A DNA stretch of 64,000 nt, taken from positions 186,001 through 250,000 of the forward strand of contig JASANG010002166.1 of assembly GCA_030248215.1 (NCBI GenBank). Reading direction: 5' to 3'. Below, piece after piece: positions 1-13,600 of this stretch. The notes under the pieces are model-generated. The model searched no databases. It was not told where the DNA came from and saw only the letters and a list, made by a program, of their open reading frames with translations. The translations under genes were made by a program, and so were the position numbers. The stretch comes from Enoplolaimus lenunculus. Its lineage: Eukaryota; Nematoda; Enoplea; Enoplida; Thoracostomopsidae. Position 1 is the first letter of the stretch; the number at the start of each line of letters is the position of its first letter.

Positions 1-1656
1 TCCCCTGGTGACCGAAAAATAGTTCGGCGACAACCTTTTGACGTAAATTTTTTGATTCAGTGCGGGGACCTTGTGATCTAAAAATTTGCAGTTAAAAAAT
101 TCTAATTTTGTGTAAAATAAATCAAAAGTAGGCCATGAAAAGCAATACGGTCATTTTTCGGCAAACGCCTTACGGGCACACAACAGAAAAGAGTCAATAA
201 TTTCAGAAGCATGCAAGGATATTAATAGAAAAATTACAAGCCGGGCTAAAACTGTTTCGAGGGAAGTTAGAATTGTTTCACATGAGCTACTGGCACTTAT
301 ACACCCTTTTCGACAGTTCTCCAAATTTCCAGAACTAACGTAACTTAGGCTTCAAACTTGGACAAAGGCTTATGAGAGTAAGCCTACAAGTGCTGGCTCA
401 GTCATCCTGTCCCCTCCCCTATAATGCAAGCTTGAAAAGCTCTCGGTCATCGTTTTGCTTGACGCAAGTTCATTTTTTTACCCATATCGTATCTCATGAT
501 ACTATTGAATCTATTTCTCAAGCGCAAACCTTTGTTGTGTTCTCACTCCAATACGTAGAGCTATAGAGCTCATGGCATATATCGAGTATGGTGTCTTGTA
601 TGCGTTTAGCTATGTACTTCTGCTACATTTCCCATACATTATGCTAGTCAGACTTAAAATGCCATATATGCTTCGTCGTTTATTCACACACACACATTTC
701 TCTTACTGATATACCATTTGGTACACAGACCTTGAAAAGCCTTCGAAGCTGTGTCACGTTTTGTGTGTTGTGTGCCCCTGTCTAAAACTGTGTAGTTTTG
801 TGTTGCGACTATGAACAAACGTGTACAGCTTTACGGTTTTGTCTCATATATTCAGATGTGAAATTTCCCAGTGGTTCAGCGTTGACCAGCAAGAATATAA
901 TTCTAAGGGCGCCGAAAGACTTGAGGACGAATCCTTTTTACGTCGCTGTTGCGTACGTCGCCGTGTGTCGCCGTGCAGTATCCTGCGTAAATTACTCACG
1001 CACGTTCGTCTACAGTCAACGACGACGACGTATGGCGGCAGACGATGCCGAACGTTAAGTATAAACGCCATCTTTAGAATTCATTTCGAGTTTAACTTTC
1101 TTGGATAAATGCGACTTCAGATTTAAAATAGCTTCGTTGTGTACCTTTGCGAGTAAAATTGAAACCCGTTGAAGTGATGCTTGCAATGGAGGGTTCATAA
1201 TTTTCACATGGGGATAAAGCCATGCCGTGAAATGTAATTTCGCCATTTTGTTCAGCAAATTGACGCAGCAAATTGTGAGCTTGAGGTGATTCGCTTGAAT
1301 TGCAAAAATTTTAAGCACCTGCAGGGCAGATGGGAGGGATAATATTCTTGGCATCCCTTAGAGTCTGCCATTAAATGTGAGCAGGAACGGACCGCAGGAG
1401 CGCAGTGAGCAGCGAAAATCTAAAACTATTGTCTGCGTGGATTCTGTCTTGTAATAGCTACAACGGTATAATTAAGAATTACAACATGAGAGAATAATTA
1501 TAAAATTTCGCGAGCGAAACAAGCAACAAACCAAACCAGACAGTATTTTGATTCGGTCAAATATAAATGTTTCATGCAAAACATGCCTTAATCTAGCAAG
1601 GGAGCTCACATTTGCGGCGCATACGGGACTACAAGCACGGTATTGAAAAACGTTTT

Positions 1657-1843
1657 GGCCCATGTTACTTTAAGGGACGTCCCGGTTTCTGGTGGGTTTA
1701 TAAAAGAGTATAGGTTTAGATTCTAGATTACATTTTTTGTTTAGGCTCAGGCTTAGGCTTAGGAACACATTTTTTGCAACGCTTAGGCTTAGGCTTAGGA
1801 ACGCGCATAATTTACTGTTACGTCACTTAAAGTAACATTGGCC
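1657..1843. mobile_element. GGCC-type hexamer-core MITE, TIR type B
   Basis: The inverted termini read GGCCCATGTTACTTTAAGGG and its complement at the right end. The core holds repeated CTTAGG hexamers. Non-autonomous, with no reading frame. The flanks AACGTTTT and AAAAGTTT give no clear duplication. Confidence 0.85.
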
Positions 1844-2286
1844 AAAAGTTTTTGTTGTTGGTAGAAAATTTCTTTCACTGAACTATGCTTTTGTATTGCA
1901 TTTATATAAAAAACACATTTATTAGTGTCTTTTGATCCATTCAAAGTTTAAAACGGCGTAAAAAAAACGAAATTTAGTCGCGAGCGTTTAGTATTAATTT
2001 TAAAGTGTGAACATCGCATAAAGCAATATTTAATTTATACCTGATCGTCAAAATTTGAATTCCAAGCGCTGAGTACACAACTGAATTGCCCGCAGGTTTA
2101 CAAAAAAACCACACTTTGGTGTCGTTCTTTGTAGTGAAAATCGTGTGATTTTAGGAATTGTGCATAAACCAGTTAACGCGTTATTTACCGAAATAAAAGT
2201 TTCAACCGCCTACGTTGGATTGCTCAAAAGTAACAAAGCGCAGATTTCAATAATGGTTTCGTTTAACTTAATATATATTTTATTGT

Positions 2287-2293
2287 TATAAAA
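2287..2293 (+). promoter_or_regulatory. TATA-like box upstream of ANKIB1 (weak)
   Basis: TATAAAA lies 124 bp before the ANKIB1 start codon in AT-rich DNA. It is suitably placed for a TATA box, but such strings are common here and no transcription start can be seen. Confidence 0.18.
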
Positions 2294-2416
2294 TGATATA
2301 AAATATCAAATATTTCGGTCTGTTTTTATACGCCGACATTTTGTCTCATTCTGCAAAGCAGAACTTTCAAAGATTGAAAAAAACAGTTAACAAAAGCAAT
2401 CATTATAATAGTTACA

Positions 2417-5400
2417 ATGGGCAGCACTGGATCGAAATTTAAAAAACAAGTAGAAGCTGGCGAAGAATACGCAGCGTTACGACTGTACCAAAAACATCCT
2501 GAATTTCGGCGAGCCATTGATCCGAATGTTGCGTTTGGTGCCGAACACAATACATACGTGCATTTGGCAGCGAAACACGCGATGAAAACGCTACTGCGGT
2601 CAGTCTAAAGTTTCACTTTTGCTAATCAAACTCGCAAGTATTAATCATCTTTAGTTTCTTATTCGTGAACGAACAACCCCGTTTCAAGCAATTGTTAATT
2701 TGGCGAGGTCAGAATGTTTCTAGGGAAGCAAAGAAACTTTTTCTATTAACATATTAAATTCTTTTAATGCCTCGTGAAAATATTTTCGGCGAGGGGTTGG
2801 CAAATTTATCAGCAAAAATGCTGGTGTCCCCCTCGCTCATTCGTAGTTGAGGATATTAGTTACTAGCTTTTTTTGTCACTTTAGCCAATATATTTTCAAA
2901 CAAGTGAATTTTAGTGGCAATTATAATAACATTTCAAGTGCACACGACAGTAGCCATGGTAGTCGGTTTAAAATCGTCATCTTTTTGCGGTGTTTATTGT
3001 TATCGGCAAAATTTGTATTCAAACGGATCTGGGACGTCGGTCCGAATATGTGACAAGCAAAAAGCCGTTGTTCTACTCACTTAAAATATGCTTAAAGTAA
3101 TACTCTTGCCGAATCAGGTGTCAGTTTTACTTACTTTGGTGCTTGGCAAAGTTTACTTTAATTTTATACAAACACAAAATTCGTAGTTTTAGATTTTTAC
3201 TTGACAACTTATTTATACATTATTTCAGCAAAGATTTACTTAATATGTAGTACGCTTATACTTAAAAAAGTTAGTGAAATATAACTAAAGTATTTTAAGT
3301 AAAGTTACTGAGTATTAGAAAAAATGAGTGCTCGAAATCGTTTACTGGTGTGATGAATTGTTCCTGCAAATTTTCCTTCAGTTGTGTTGTGCTAATAATT
3401 TTACAAGGCAGTAACTTCAACTTGACGACAAAAATCAGTTTGATTTATATTCACGTTATCTCCGCTTTCACTCCTTGGATAATATTCTCAACTGCATATA
3501 GCATTTATCACCAGATCGCGATAGGTTTCCAAACTGACGAATTCCTGCAATTGCGGATCTCAAAATTGGCACAGAACTAGCTGATAGATCAAGTGTGAAA
3601 AATAATAATGCCGATTTCGAGCTTCAACATTTATAGATTCGAAAGTTACTCTACATATCACCGACTGGTGATAGATGCCACGTACATTTGAGAATACAGG
3701 CTCTTAACTTAAGCTCCAGTTAAATTTATCCGAATATATTTCTATTCGATCTATTTTTTTCAGTTTACTGCTATCCGATCACGGTGGAAATCCAAACAAA
3801 AAGAACGCCGCCGATCGTACAGCGCTTCACGTCGTCTGCGAATCTAGCACCGGTTCCGCGAATAGACGCGCAGACGCGGTATCGCTTTTGATCGCGTGGG
3901 AAGGTCCACCGCCAGCGGTGCCAATAAATCCACCCAGTGAAGCTCAAACTCGAGGCGAGCAACGCGGTTTGCCGACCAGCGCAATTGCAAACGTGGAATC
4001 CGAATTTGTCATTGAACCGGAGAAAGTAGATTTGAACGCTCGCGATTCGGTAAGTCATGATTTATAGGCGTAGTGTGCAAGGGGGGCTACAAGCCATATC
4101 CCCCATTTGTGATTTTTGTCCAGGGGTTTAAGAATTTTTTAGTAATAACATAAGATACTCTTCCTGTAATAACCGCTCTATTCGTAATCCTGGCTGCGCC
4201 CTTGGATAGATTGAACGTTCATGTTGTCTGCTGTAGTGACCCGAATACGAGGGGAAGACTGATATTTATTTGGCCTCGCTACAGGGAACACCTTGTTATT
4301 CGGTTACGGAATTATATTTATTTTCAACCCGCCATCCACCGCGTTTTATTTGTTGGAACTAACACCCATGTTTTACGGTATTCTCTGTTTTGGACAGAAC
4401 TGATCTCCCGAAGCATTTTTGTTGATTGCCTGGTCCTTTCATTATTTTCTGGATTATTTAATAAAATATATGCTGGTTGTTATTTGATCCTGGAGTCATT
4501 TATACACTACATTTACGGATAATTGACATTTATAGACTCATAAGACGAATGGTCTCCATTGTGAGTCCCAATCAATAGGAGTTCGTATTCCTAATAAAAG
4601 TCCGTGACCGTAAGCGGATAGAGTTTCTAATCCCGAATTAGAGTCCATAATTGTCAATTATCTCTAATTGTAGTCCATATTACTCGAGGACCAAATAAAG
4701 CTGAGTGCGAAACTTTGAAGCATACTTAAAAGAACATTAGTAAGTATAACATTGCATTATCGCTTAAGCTTTTCATACAACGCAAGTAAACGTTTAATTG
4801 AAGGGACAGTTGCAATACCGGATATATCACTAACGAAGGGCGGCGGAAGGCGGGTTAAAATAAACAACAATCCGTAACCGAATAACAGGGGGTGGGTACT
4901 CTCTGAAGAGGCCAGATAAATATCAGTCACCCCTCTTATTCGGCTCACTACAGTACGTGCCCCGATCAGGGATACGGACTCCTGTTGATTGGGACTCTAA
5001 ATGTGAAACCCCTCTTATTCGGGTCACTACAGTATCACAAACGGAGCCTACGTGGTACAATGACACTTGTACGACGGTCATATTTTTCACTTGCAACTTC
5101 TTTTTGTTTCTGTTTTTGACCTTTGTCAAATTTTCAAAAAATCAATTCTGTTACGATGCATCATTAATTTTTGATATTTTTGCTCAAAACTGTATATACA
5201 CGTGTTATATGTTTCAGAACAAGTGTACTGCATTACATTACGCTGCAGCGAATGGACTCAAACGGTGTGTTGAGGTAAGAATCGATCGCAAATATCAGGG
5301 TGCAGCCGGAGGTAAAAAACGGGAGCCGGAGGTAAAAAACGGGAGCCGGAGGTAAAAAACGGGAGCCGGAGGTAAAAAACGGGAGCCGGAGGTAAAAAAC

Positions 5401-7695
5401 GGGAGCCGGAGGTAAAAAACGGGAGCCGGAGGTAAAAAACGGGAGCCGGAGGTAAAAAACGGGAGCCGGAGGTCATGAATTCTTACCGTAAACGGAGGTG
5501 AAACAGAATTTGACAATAAAAAATGGTTCTGAACTTGCTAAACCGGAGCCCGAGGTCAACAATTCTTGCCGGAGCCGGAGTTGTGACAATAAAAATGGTT
5601 CTGAACTTGCTAGCTTTATTACGCAATAGTCTACGAATTGTTGCTGAAAGTTCGACTTTAACCTTTGTTTTTGAGCAATCTCGGCAATTCAAATTCCCAC
5701 AACTGCTCCAAATCTATAAATCAACTCCCCAAGGGGCGTCTTTTTGTAAAAATATAAAAAATGTCGCTACGAAAATTACCGGAACCTTCAGCAAAATTTT
5801 CAATCAGAGCCAGATGTGCATTTTCTGCCGCATCCGGTGACACACCTCCAGTTGAACTCTGAAGAATAGTGTTGCATTTAATTAGGTTTGTTAACTACTG
5901 CTGTCAAATACACAACGCGAAATACGAAATATATCGTTAAAATGTTGTTCTTTAATTTTCAAGCCAAAAACCACGTAAATTATGGCCCGAAATTTCAAAA
6001 ATTTTGTGAACCAAAACGTTATTTTAGTCTGCGATATCGCTATGGAACAAACATTTAGTTGTAGAAAGTTTAATTTGTATCATAGGAAGTCTTTGCACGA
6101 ACTTCTGGCAAAAATTATTCTTTATCATGCTGGCGATTGTGATTGCGCTGTCGTCTTGTTTACGTGTTCTGGCCCGTCTTATATGTGTGTATTTGATAAT
6201 ATATCTTAAAATCTGCGAAACGATTCAATTTTATTGAAAATAGATCCTTTCTATATGGTGAATTTTGGTTCTGCAACAATCCCGTAGCCAGCTCAACTTG
6301 TTGAGGGGCGGTTGGAAATTTTTTAGCAGGGGCATACAAAGATTTGTCGTAATTTACAAGCAAGCTTCAAGCTTTTCTTTTGTGGGGCAAAATTTGTTCA
6401 AGTGGGGCTAACTCCCCCTTTGACTTTTTGGCCACAGGTCCACTTTACAGTCGGCGTAGCTTGTTTGAAAATGTATCGCCAACTGGTTATAAGTATTGAA
6501 TATAGTTGTGATTATGGCTCTAAAACAAGCATTAGACTTTATAATTACTTTGTTTTTTTGTTTCAGATTTTGGTGCATCGGGGAGCCGATTTGTTCGCTG
6601 AAAACGATAACAAAGAAACTGCGTGTGATTTGGCTGAAAAACACGACCATATTGAAATTGCTGAATTTCTCGAAACCAAAATGGTGTTCAATGTAAGTCA
6701 AACGAGAATGCCGATCATTATTTGTAGTTCTTGTTTTTACTACGGCACAATTTAGAATTTAAAAATATAATTTTTAGTACACGTGAAGCAACTATTTTTA
6801 ATAAGTAATTTAGTTTAAAAGTGTTTTCGACAACGTGTATTTTTCCGGCAATTTACCGCGGCCCGTAGCCAGCTCAGCTTGCTAGAAGAGGCTAAATAAT
6901 TTTCAGGAGGGCATACAATGGTTGTTGGTGACATATGTAGGTAAGATTGAAATTTTTCTAGTGGGGCCAAAGTTTTTCCAGGAGCATGAGCCCCTTGGCC
7001 ACTCTCTGGCTATGAGCTTGGCTATTTCGCACCCCACAATGTTTATCAATTTCGTGCCTGATATAGATATTTAGTCGGGATATGTTCTAAATTCACCGTT
7101 AGCTCTGTGAGATAAGTTTATAGTTATTGACGCGGTTTCTGAAACCCTACTAAAGTACGACTTAGTACTTAAGTACGCGCTAAACAATTACTTGACCATT
7201 TTGTCGTTTTTAAAAGCGTACTCAAGTTAAGTGAATACTTAGGGCGCTGATTAAATTTGATATATTACAGATTAACCGTTCAGGCATATAAACTTGGTCT
7301 AATTGAACTTGACTCATTGTGCCTCTTTAATATGAAACAAAACTATTACTCTCTTGCTACGACAATGGCTGACATTTGGCATTTACTTGTTTTAGGTCGA
7401 AAATGTTAGTATTTACCTAAGTCGACGACATAAGTAATTACTTAAGTATAACCTAAGTAAATACTTAAGTAAGATTTCAGAAACCCAGTCAATGCCTATT
7501 ATTTCGATTGGTTATCCATTACTCATTCATTAATGCCCTGTATTATACGATATGTAATGCTTCCATTTGCTATTTCTAATCTGTAATAGGAAAAGTTTCA
7601 GCAAATATTATAATTGAACTGTCTTACGATACATTTCATTTTAGTCGGATCTTGATGAAAACATTAACGAAGATGAATTTCAAGGGCTTAACGAG
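2417..7695 (+). CDS. ANKIB1: ANKIB1 exons 1-5: myristoylation-type N-terminus and ankyrin repeats
   Basis: Residues 1-234. The start MGSTGSK fits the N-myristoylation rule (Gly2, Ser6, basic Lys7), as does the vertebrate protein. Ankyrin signatures are [16 protein letters not shown] (near 46-61), [10 protein letters not shown] (exon 2), [19 protein letters not shown] (exon 3) and [20 protein letters not shown] (exon 4). Exon 5 is a short acidic insert of 17 residues. Such repeats bind protein partners; the partner cannot be read from sequence. Intron 3 begins with a 20-bp donor-like tandem array. Confidence 0.95.
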
Positions 7696-10600
7696 GTAAT
7701 TAGTTTTTGTCGTGTGATGCCGTCGACGCCCTACAACTAGGTTCTTGGGGCCGAGCGGTACCATGCGGCAATTCGTTTACAGTCCCGCATGGCGAGTATA
7801 ATACGCCACTTGGATTGAGCAGTGACGTAGCGTAAATGCTAAAATTTGTTCTACGCGAACTTGATGTTCTATAGCAACCGCTGCGTGAAGTTGTGAGCAT
7901 TGTAGCGTTCGGTATGATGGATTAATATAATTGTCACTTATATACCGGTTGTAGATGCACCATACGCCGACAATATTATTGCCTTAAAGATGAAGTCTAG
8001 CTTGTTTCATATGGGGTCCCATGTAAAATTAGGGGCGGAACGTTTTTCTGCGAGACTACAATAGTGTATGCTTAAGCTTTCAGATTGACTTTTTGCGTAG
8101 GCTTAGCTTCATGCGTACGGTTAGGTATAAGCTCGTTCTTACGCTTAGGCTCAGAATGATGGTTATACTACTGATACGGCGTTGTTCTATACATTGGCCC
8201 ATATGGGCGAGACACACCTCACAACTGCGCCTGAAAATGTTTACCGTAACCCAAACTTTTTTCAGATGTACAGCGGATTGAAGGAAACCGATTTACGTGA
8301 AGCGAAAGATCAATTGCTTGTCGAAACGGCTGATATGCTTCATATACCGCTGTTCACTGCAGAAGCGTTACTTCGTAATCACGGTAACTGTGTTATCATG
8401 AAATATCGATTAGTCTTCCAGCTAATTCTAATTTAACCATTTTGGAATTTTTGTAGTTATCCAGGCTGGCCTCGTAAGCGGGACCGTAGCCAGAGGTGGA
8501 CTGGGGGGAGCTCATCCCTATATGGAAGGCGTTTAGCCCTCTTAGAAAATTTTCAACCTTGCTTGTAAGTCATTGAAAACCCATAAGGTGAGCTGGCTAC
8601 GGGTCTGCAAGGTCGACAGGGCGCGCCATCCTGCGAGCGCACGTGAGTGTTTCGGCACTGCAGGAAAATTTAGAAAAATGGTTGATTTTAGAAACATTAA
8701 CATTGCAATTTAAATCGCCAGTGTAATTTTCAACATTTTAGAATGGTCAAGAGAAGCGTTGCTTGAAGCCTGGATGACTGACGCGATCGGTTGCTGTAAG
8801 CGTTTCAATATAGATCCCCCACTATCGGCGCTGGGCAAAACTGGCACAAGCGGATGCTCCACAGCACCAAGGCACCCAGAATTTGACGATATAATGTTCA
8901 TATCACCTACGGCAACGCTGCCTAGCCCGTCAGCTCAATCCCATGAAAATAATCGGGCAAGGACAGCATCAAAAAACGCTTGCGTTACACAACAGCGTTC
9001 AAATCTTGCTCCAAAGGCTCAACTGGAAACTTCAGCAGCAACAACAACAACAACAACAACAACAATGGTATCAGATTTATCAAAATCACCCACGCTTCCT
9101 CTCGGGGATGGCGTACAGATCGAATGCCCTCAAAATACAGGGTCTGACCAGCATAAAACAAGTCCTAAACCGTGTGTGGAAGTCAAAGTTAGTCCTATTT
9201 TATCGGATCCCTCTGCATCTAATCGTTTACCCACACATGACCCTAATATTGGAACCGTGGATAGTTCCCATGTGGCGATTCGTTTTCAACAAGATTGTCT
9301 TAGTAGTGGCAGCCTACAACACGAACCGGGTGAGACCGAAAACTGTCCTGGTACATCAGGGATTGCGCAAAGCTTTCGCAGAGGACCAGAACCGGAACCT
9401 GAAATCGAGGTAAGTTGGTTTATCAGCATCATTTTTTGGTATCGTGATACTTCATGTTTGTGTATGAACAAATAGTGCCAACTGCAGGGTACGGCCGAAT
9501 ATCCGGTTTCCGATGCGGCAAAAATTGATGTCCGGTTCCGGTTTTGGGTATCCTATCGCACTCTGGACGCCGAAATGCACAAACACTACAATGTACCTAG
9601 AATCCATTATAGGATTTCTTAGCGTTTAAATTAGTAAAATTCTTCATTTTTCTTGAACACAATTCCTGCTGAGTTTAGTTTCTGAATTAATACTCAAAAT
9701 ATTGTTTGTAATTAAAAAAATGTCGCAGAATTTTATAAAATACAACATAATTATTGTGGTACGTAAAATACGCTATTCTTGCTGCATTTTAGTGTGCCAT
9801 ATGCATGGACCTGCATGACGCCCAGTCTGTGATACTGAACACGGTTTGCGGTCATCAGTTTTGTTGCGATTGCTGGAAATGGTAAGTCTAATCGAAGCCA
9901 CAGCTACGGCGGTATCCAAACTCTCCAGCCGGTGAGACGGGCCCATTGTAACAATAATACTTCGGTGCGCAGTGGCTGATCTCAAACGAAGGCACGTATG
10001 CGAGTAATGGTGCACACTGTATTATGGTAGAAGTAAACATCGAGCGAAACGAACGAGAAGTTAAATGTGCGAATACGGTGATGCTTACAGTGGATTGCGC
10101 CGAACGCGTAGTATTTTTTATAATAGCGTGCCTTTTTGTGGTCAGCCCGCAGATACACGGGATCCCTAGGCGGCCGAATTCGAACTACGATTAACGAATA
10201 TTTCAAAATTATGACATCCAACTGTATTTTTACTGCATATTAATATTATTGATTTCAGCTATTTGACTGGCAAAATCACCGACGGTGACCTCGATTCAAT
10301 TGTGTGTCCTGGCAACGACTGCATGCGACTAATTCCAGTTGAGTTGATTGAACGTGTAGTATCGCCAACAGTCGCACGAAAATACTTAAAGTTTGATATC
10401 AAGGTAAAATTTTAATTTTTGAAATTTTACAGCAAACGCACGGTTAACAATTATGGCCAATGTTAGTTTAAGGGGCGTAACAGTAGATTAAGCGTATTCC
10501 TAAGTCTAAGCCTAAGCGTTGCGAAAATGTGTTCCTAAACCTAAGTCTAAGTCTAAGCGTTGCAAGAATGAGTTCCTAAGCCTAAGCCTAAGCTTAAGCA

Positions 10601-13600
10601 AAAATGTAATCTAAAATCTAAACCTACTCTTTTATGGACCCACCAGAAACCTGGACGCCCCTTAAAGTAACATGGGCCACAATTATCATCAATATACAGA
10701 GGCTTATTCAGAAATTCGGATTGGTGAGTGCGTCATAATTTAGATTAGATACAACAATTACTTATGGTTTCTCGCTGGCTTCGCTCGCGATGTTTTTCCC
10801 TGATCAATTTTCGAATAAAATTTGCGTGCGGCACTGTTCAAAGTTAGACATCAACGTCAAATTCGCCAACCTGATCAGTTCAAAGCTAAAGATTATAATA
10901 AAAATTGCGAAAAACTTCACAATTACATAAGCGTTAGACTAGGAGGTTCGGTTTGGTGGTTTAGACCCCGCGCTTCATGAATAAAGAAATGTCTTGAGAC
11001 TGTTACAAAGGGATTTAACTAATACAATGCATATACAGGTGCGGGTGCCGTCAGGCAGGTTGAAGTGGAGGTTTGGGCCGAAGCAGCGCTGGGTGTCCAT
11101 GGAAATGGGACGCGCCGGTCCGACAGGGCAGGGCTATGTACGAAAATAAACAACTGACGGTTGTGTGTATTATTTTTAATTTTAGGCATTTGTCGACAGT
11201 AATCCGAGGATCAAATGGTGTCCGCATCCGGGCTGTACAAACGCCGTTAAATTACCCGAAGAGGACTGCAGCCCAATGCGACTGTTTTCGTTCCCACGCA
11301 TTGCTCCACCGCCTCCGACGTCAAAGACTGTGATTTGTCCGGCTGGTCATAGTTTTTGCTGGTATGCTTATGTGGGCCAGTAGCCAGAGGGGGGGGGGCA
11401 AGAAGGTTCAGCCCAGTTTGAAAAATATTGCCCCCCCAGAAAATTTTCAACCTTGCTTGTAAGTCGTCGAAAACCCTTATGTGCCTCTACTGAAAAAATT
11501 TTAGCCCCCGTATAAAGGTGAGCTAGCTACGGGAATGTGCTTATGCATTAGGTATAGGCGCCAGAAGTGGTGGGGCAGAAGGCACTTGCCCCTCCAATGT
11601 TCAGATTGGGGGCACAGCCCCAATATCGCTCAGAGCTTACAATATGAAACTGTCAAATACCTGCTCAGCCAACAGAACAAATTCAAATTGTGCTTGCAAC
11701 TAATGCCTTTACCTACCGAGAAATCGTCAAAATTTAATTTAGTACTTAATTAGCTTAGCTGTCATCATAAACAATTATCAGGGTTTGGTTAATTTTTTCC
11801 AATTGTTAATTTTAATGAATAAATTGTATTTTTAATATTTAGGGATTGTTTGGAAGATGGCCATGAACCGACGTCGTGCGATCGTTGGAAAGAATGGCAC
11901 GAAAAAATTGCTCAAATTAAGCCAGAAGAATGTAAGTATTGTTGCATTTTCTGCTAAACATTTTTACAAGCTGTAATCTAAGTAAAGTCTAAATATAAGT
12001 AAACCGACAAATTTAAATTAGAGTTATTTCGAATACGCGCCCATGTAAAGATCAGAGGTGGAACGTTATGCCGTGGGACTGGAATAGAATAAGCTTAAGC
12101 TTTAGACTATTTCCCTTGTTTAGGTTTAGGCTTAGGCATAAGCTCATTATCACGCTTAGGTTTAGGCTTAGGAATATGCTTGTACTACTGTTCTGCCCCT
12201 GTTCTATACATTGGCCCAAATAAGGTACAACACTTTAAGTGCACTAGAAGCTATCTGAATTCATATTTCACCTTTATGGTAAGAAGTTTCTTCCAATACA
12301 TTCAAATATTTGCTATGCTTAAATGTAGGAAAGCATGCTATAGTCGAAATTTAATTCTAGCAAATCAATAGGTGCGAGGTAAATGGACTTTGACGCACAA
12401 ACTATATATAACCCCATCGCCCAAGCCAAGCAAGGCGAGCTAGCTACGGGTGTGGCTTAGGCTTAGGCTTAAGTTTGGCAGAACAACGGTACAAGTTGAT
12501 GTCTTCGCGTGGGGTTGCCCGTTTGTATACGTTGCCAAATCCCAATTTGCATGTGTTGTTTATTTTTATACGCTAACAATATAATTTTGTACCATTTTGC
12601 AGTGAAAGGCACTTCAGAAGCGCACGAAAGCGCAGCGAATTGTCTTTGGCTGGTCACTAACTCAAAACCGTGCCCAAAGTGCAAATCGCCAATACAGAAA
12701 AACGAAGGCTGTAATCATATGAAATGCTCAAAGGTGAACCGAAATACGCTAGTAATAAAATATAGGCTATTGTACACTTTTGCCTCACATCTACGATTAG
12801 GCTTAGCTAAAAGCTAACGTTAACGCAGTATGCTAATAGTGTAATATAGGATCTAGTACACTTTCGCATCACATCTAGGATTAGGTTTAGGCAAATGTTT
12901 AGGGTAACACAGTATTCTACTAATGTAATATAGGCTCTTGCACCGTTGCGCATCACATCTAGGATTAGGTTTAAACAAATGTTTAGGGTAACACAGTATT
13001 CTATTAATGTAATATAGGCTCTTGTACCGTTTCGCATCACATCTCTAGTTAGGCTTAGACAAACGCTTAGACAATGGCGCATTACCATTGCCAAAGTATA
13101 CGCCTAAGCTTTTGCCTGCGCATCAATTTAAGTGTAAACCTACGCTTTGTCTTTTAAGCCTTAACCTTAAGCTAAGAGTACAATAAGCAAAATATAACGC
13201 AGAAATATAGAAATAGGCACCGGTTGGTAATTTGTCTAATATTGTCACATTGTTTGAACTGGTTTTCAAAGCAGAAATCTTACACAGGGGAAGAGGCATA
13301 AAAACAGTACCACAGAGTCAGGAGACGGGTACGAGGGTCGTTTTCGGTACTGATAAACATTTCGTTTTTTTCAGTGTAAGCATGACTTTTGTTGGGTGTG
13401 TCTTGGACCATGGCGTAAGCATAGTACAGAAACCGGTGGATACTTTCGATGCAATCGGTACGAAGACTCGCGAAAGCATGAAATTCGTGCTGATGAAGCG
13501 GTTACTCAAGTAAGTGTCGCTTGTGTATAATGAGGTAAGGCTTGTAGCGATTGGAAGATTGGTTTTTAAAGGGCAACAGCTATGTGTAGGTTTCAGCTGC

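Larger units (their letters stand above)
1..2416. other. 5' flank of ANKIB1, no gene recognised
   Basis: I see no conserved coding region. It holds a GC-rich patch at about 930-1055 (CGTCGCCGT-type words, resembling the GC-rich foldback family), a GGCC-type hexamer-core element at 1657-1843, and otherwise AT-rich sequence with a short CA run near 687. The promoter and 5' UTR of ANKIB1 are expected in the last few hundred bases. Confidence 0.6.

Noticed and set aside
798-1108. Small protein genes in the GC-rich patch before ANKIB1
   Set aside because: Three overlapping frames on both strands are open only because the patch is GC-rich and repetitive; no family features.
5258-5516. Proline/phenylalanine-rich repeat proteins on the minus strand
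   Set aside because: They are the perfect 20-bp array read in shifting frames.
8759-9475. A separate single-exon gene of 238 codons
   Set aside because: It is ANKIB1 exon 7 read from an internal ATG into the intron; the splice sites at 8742 and 9409 explain it.
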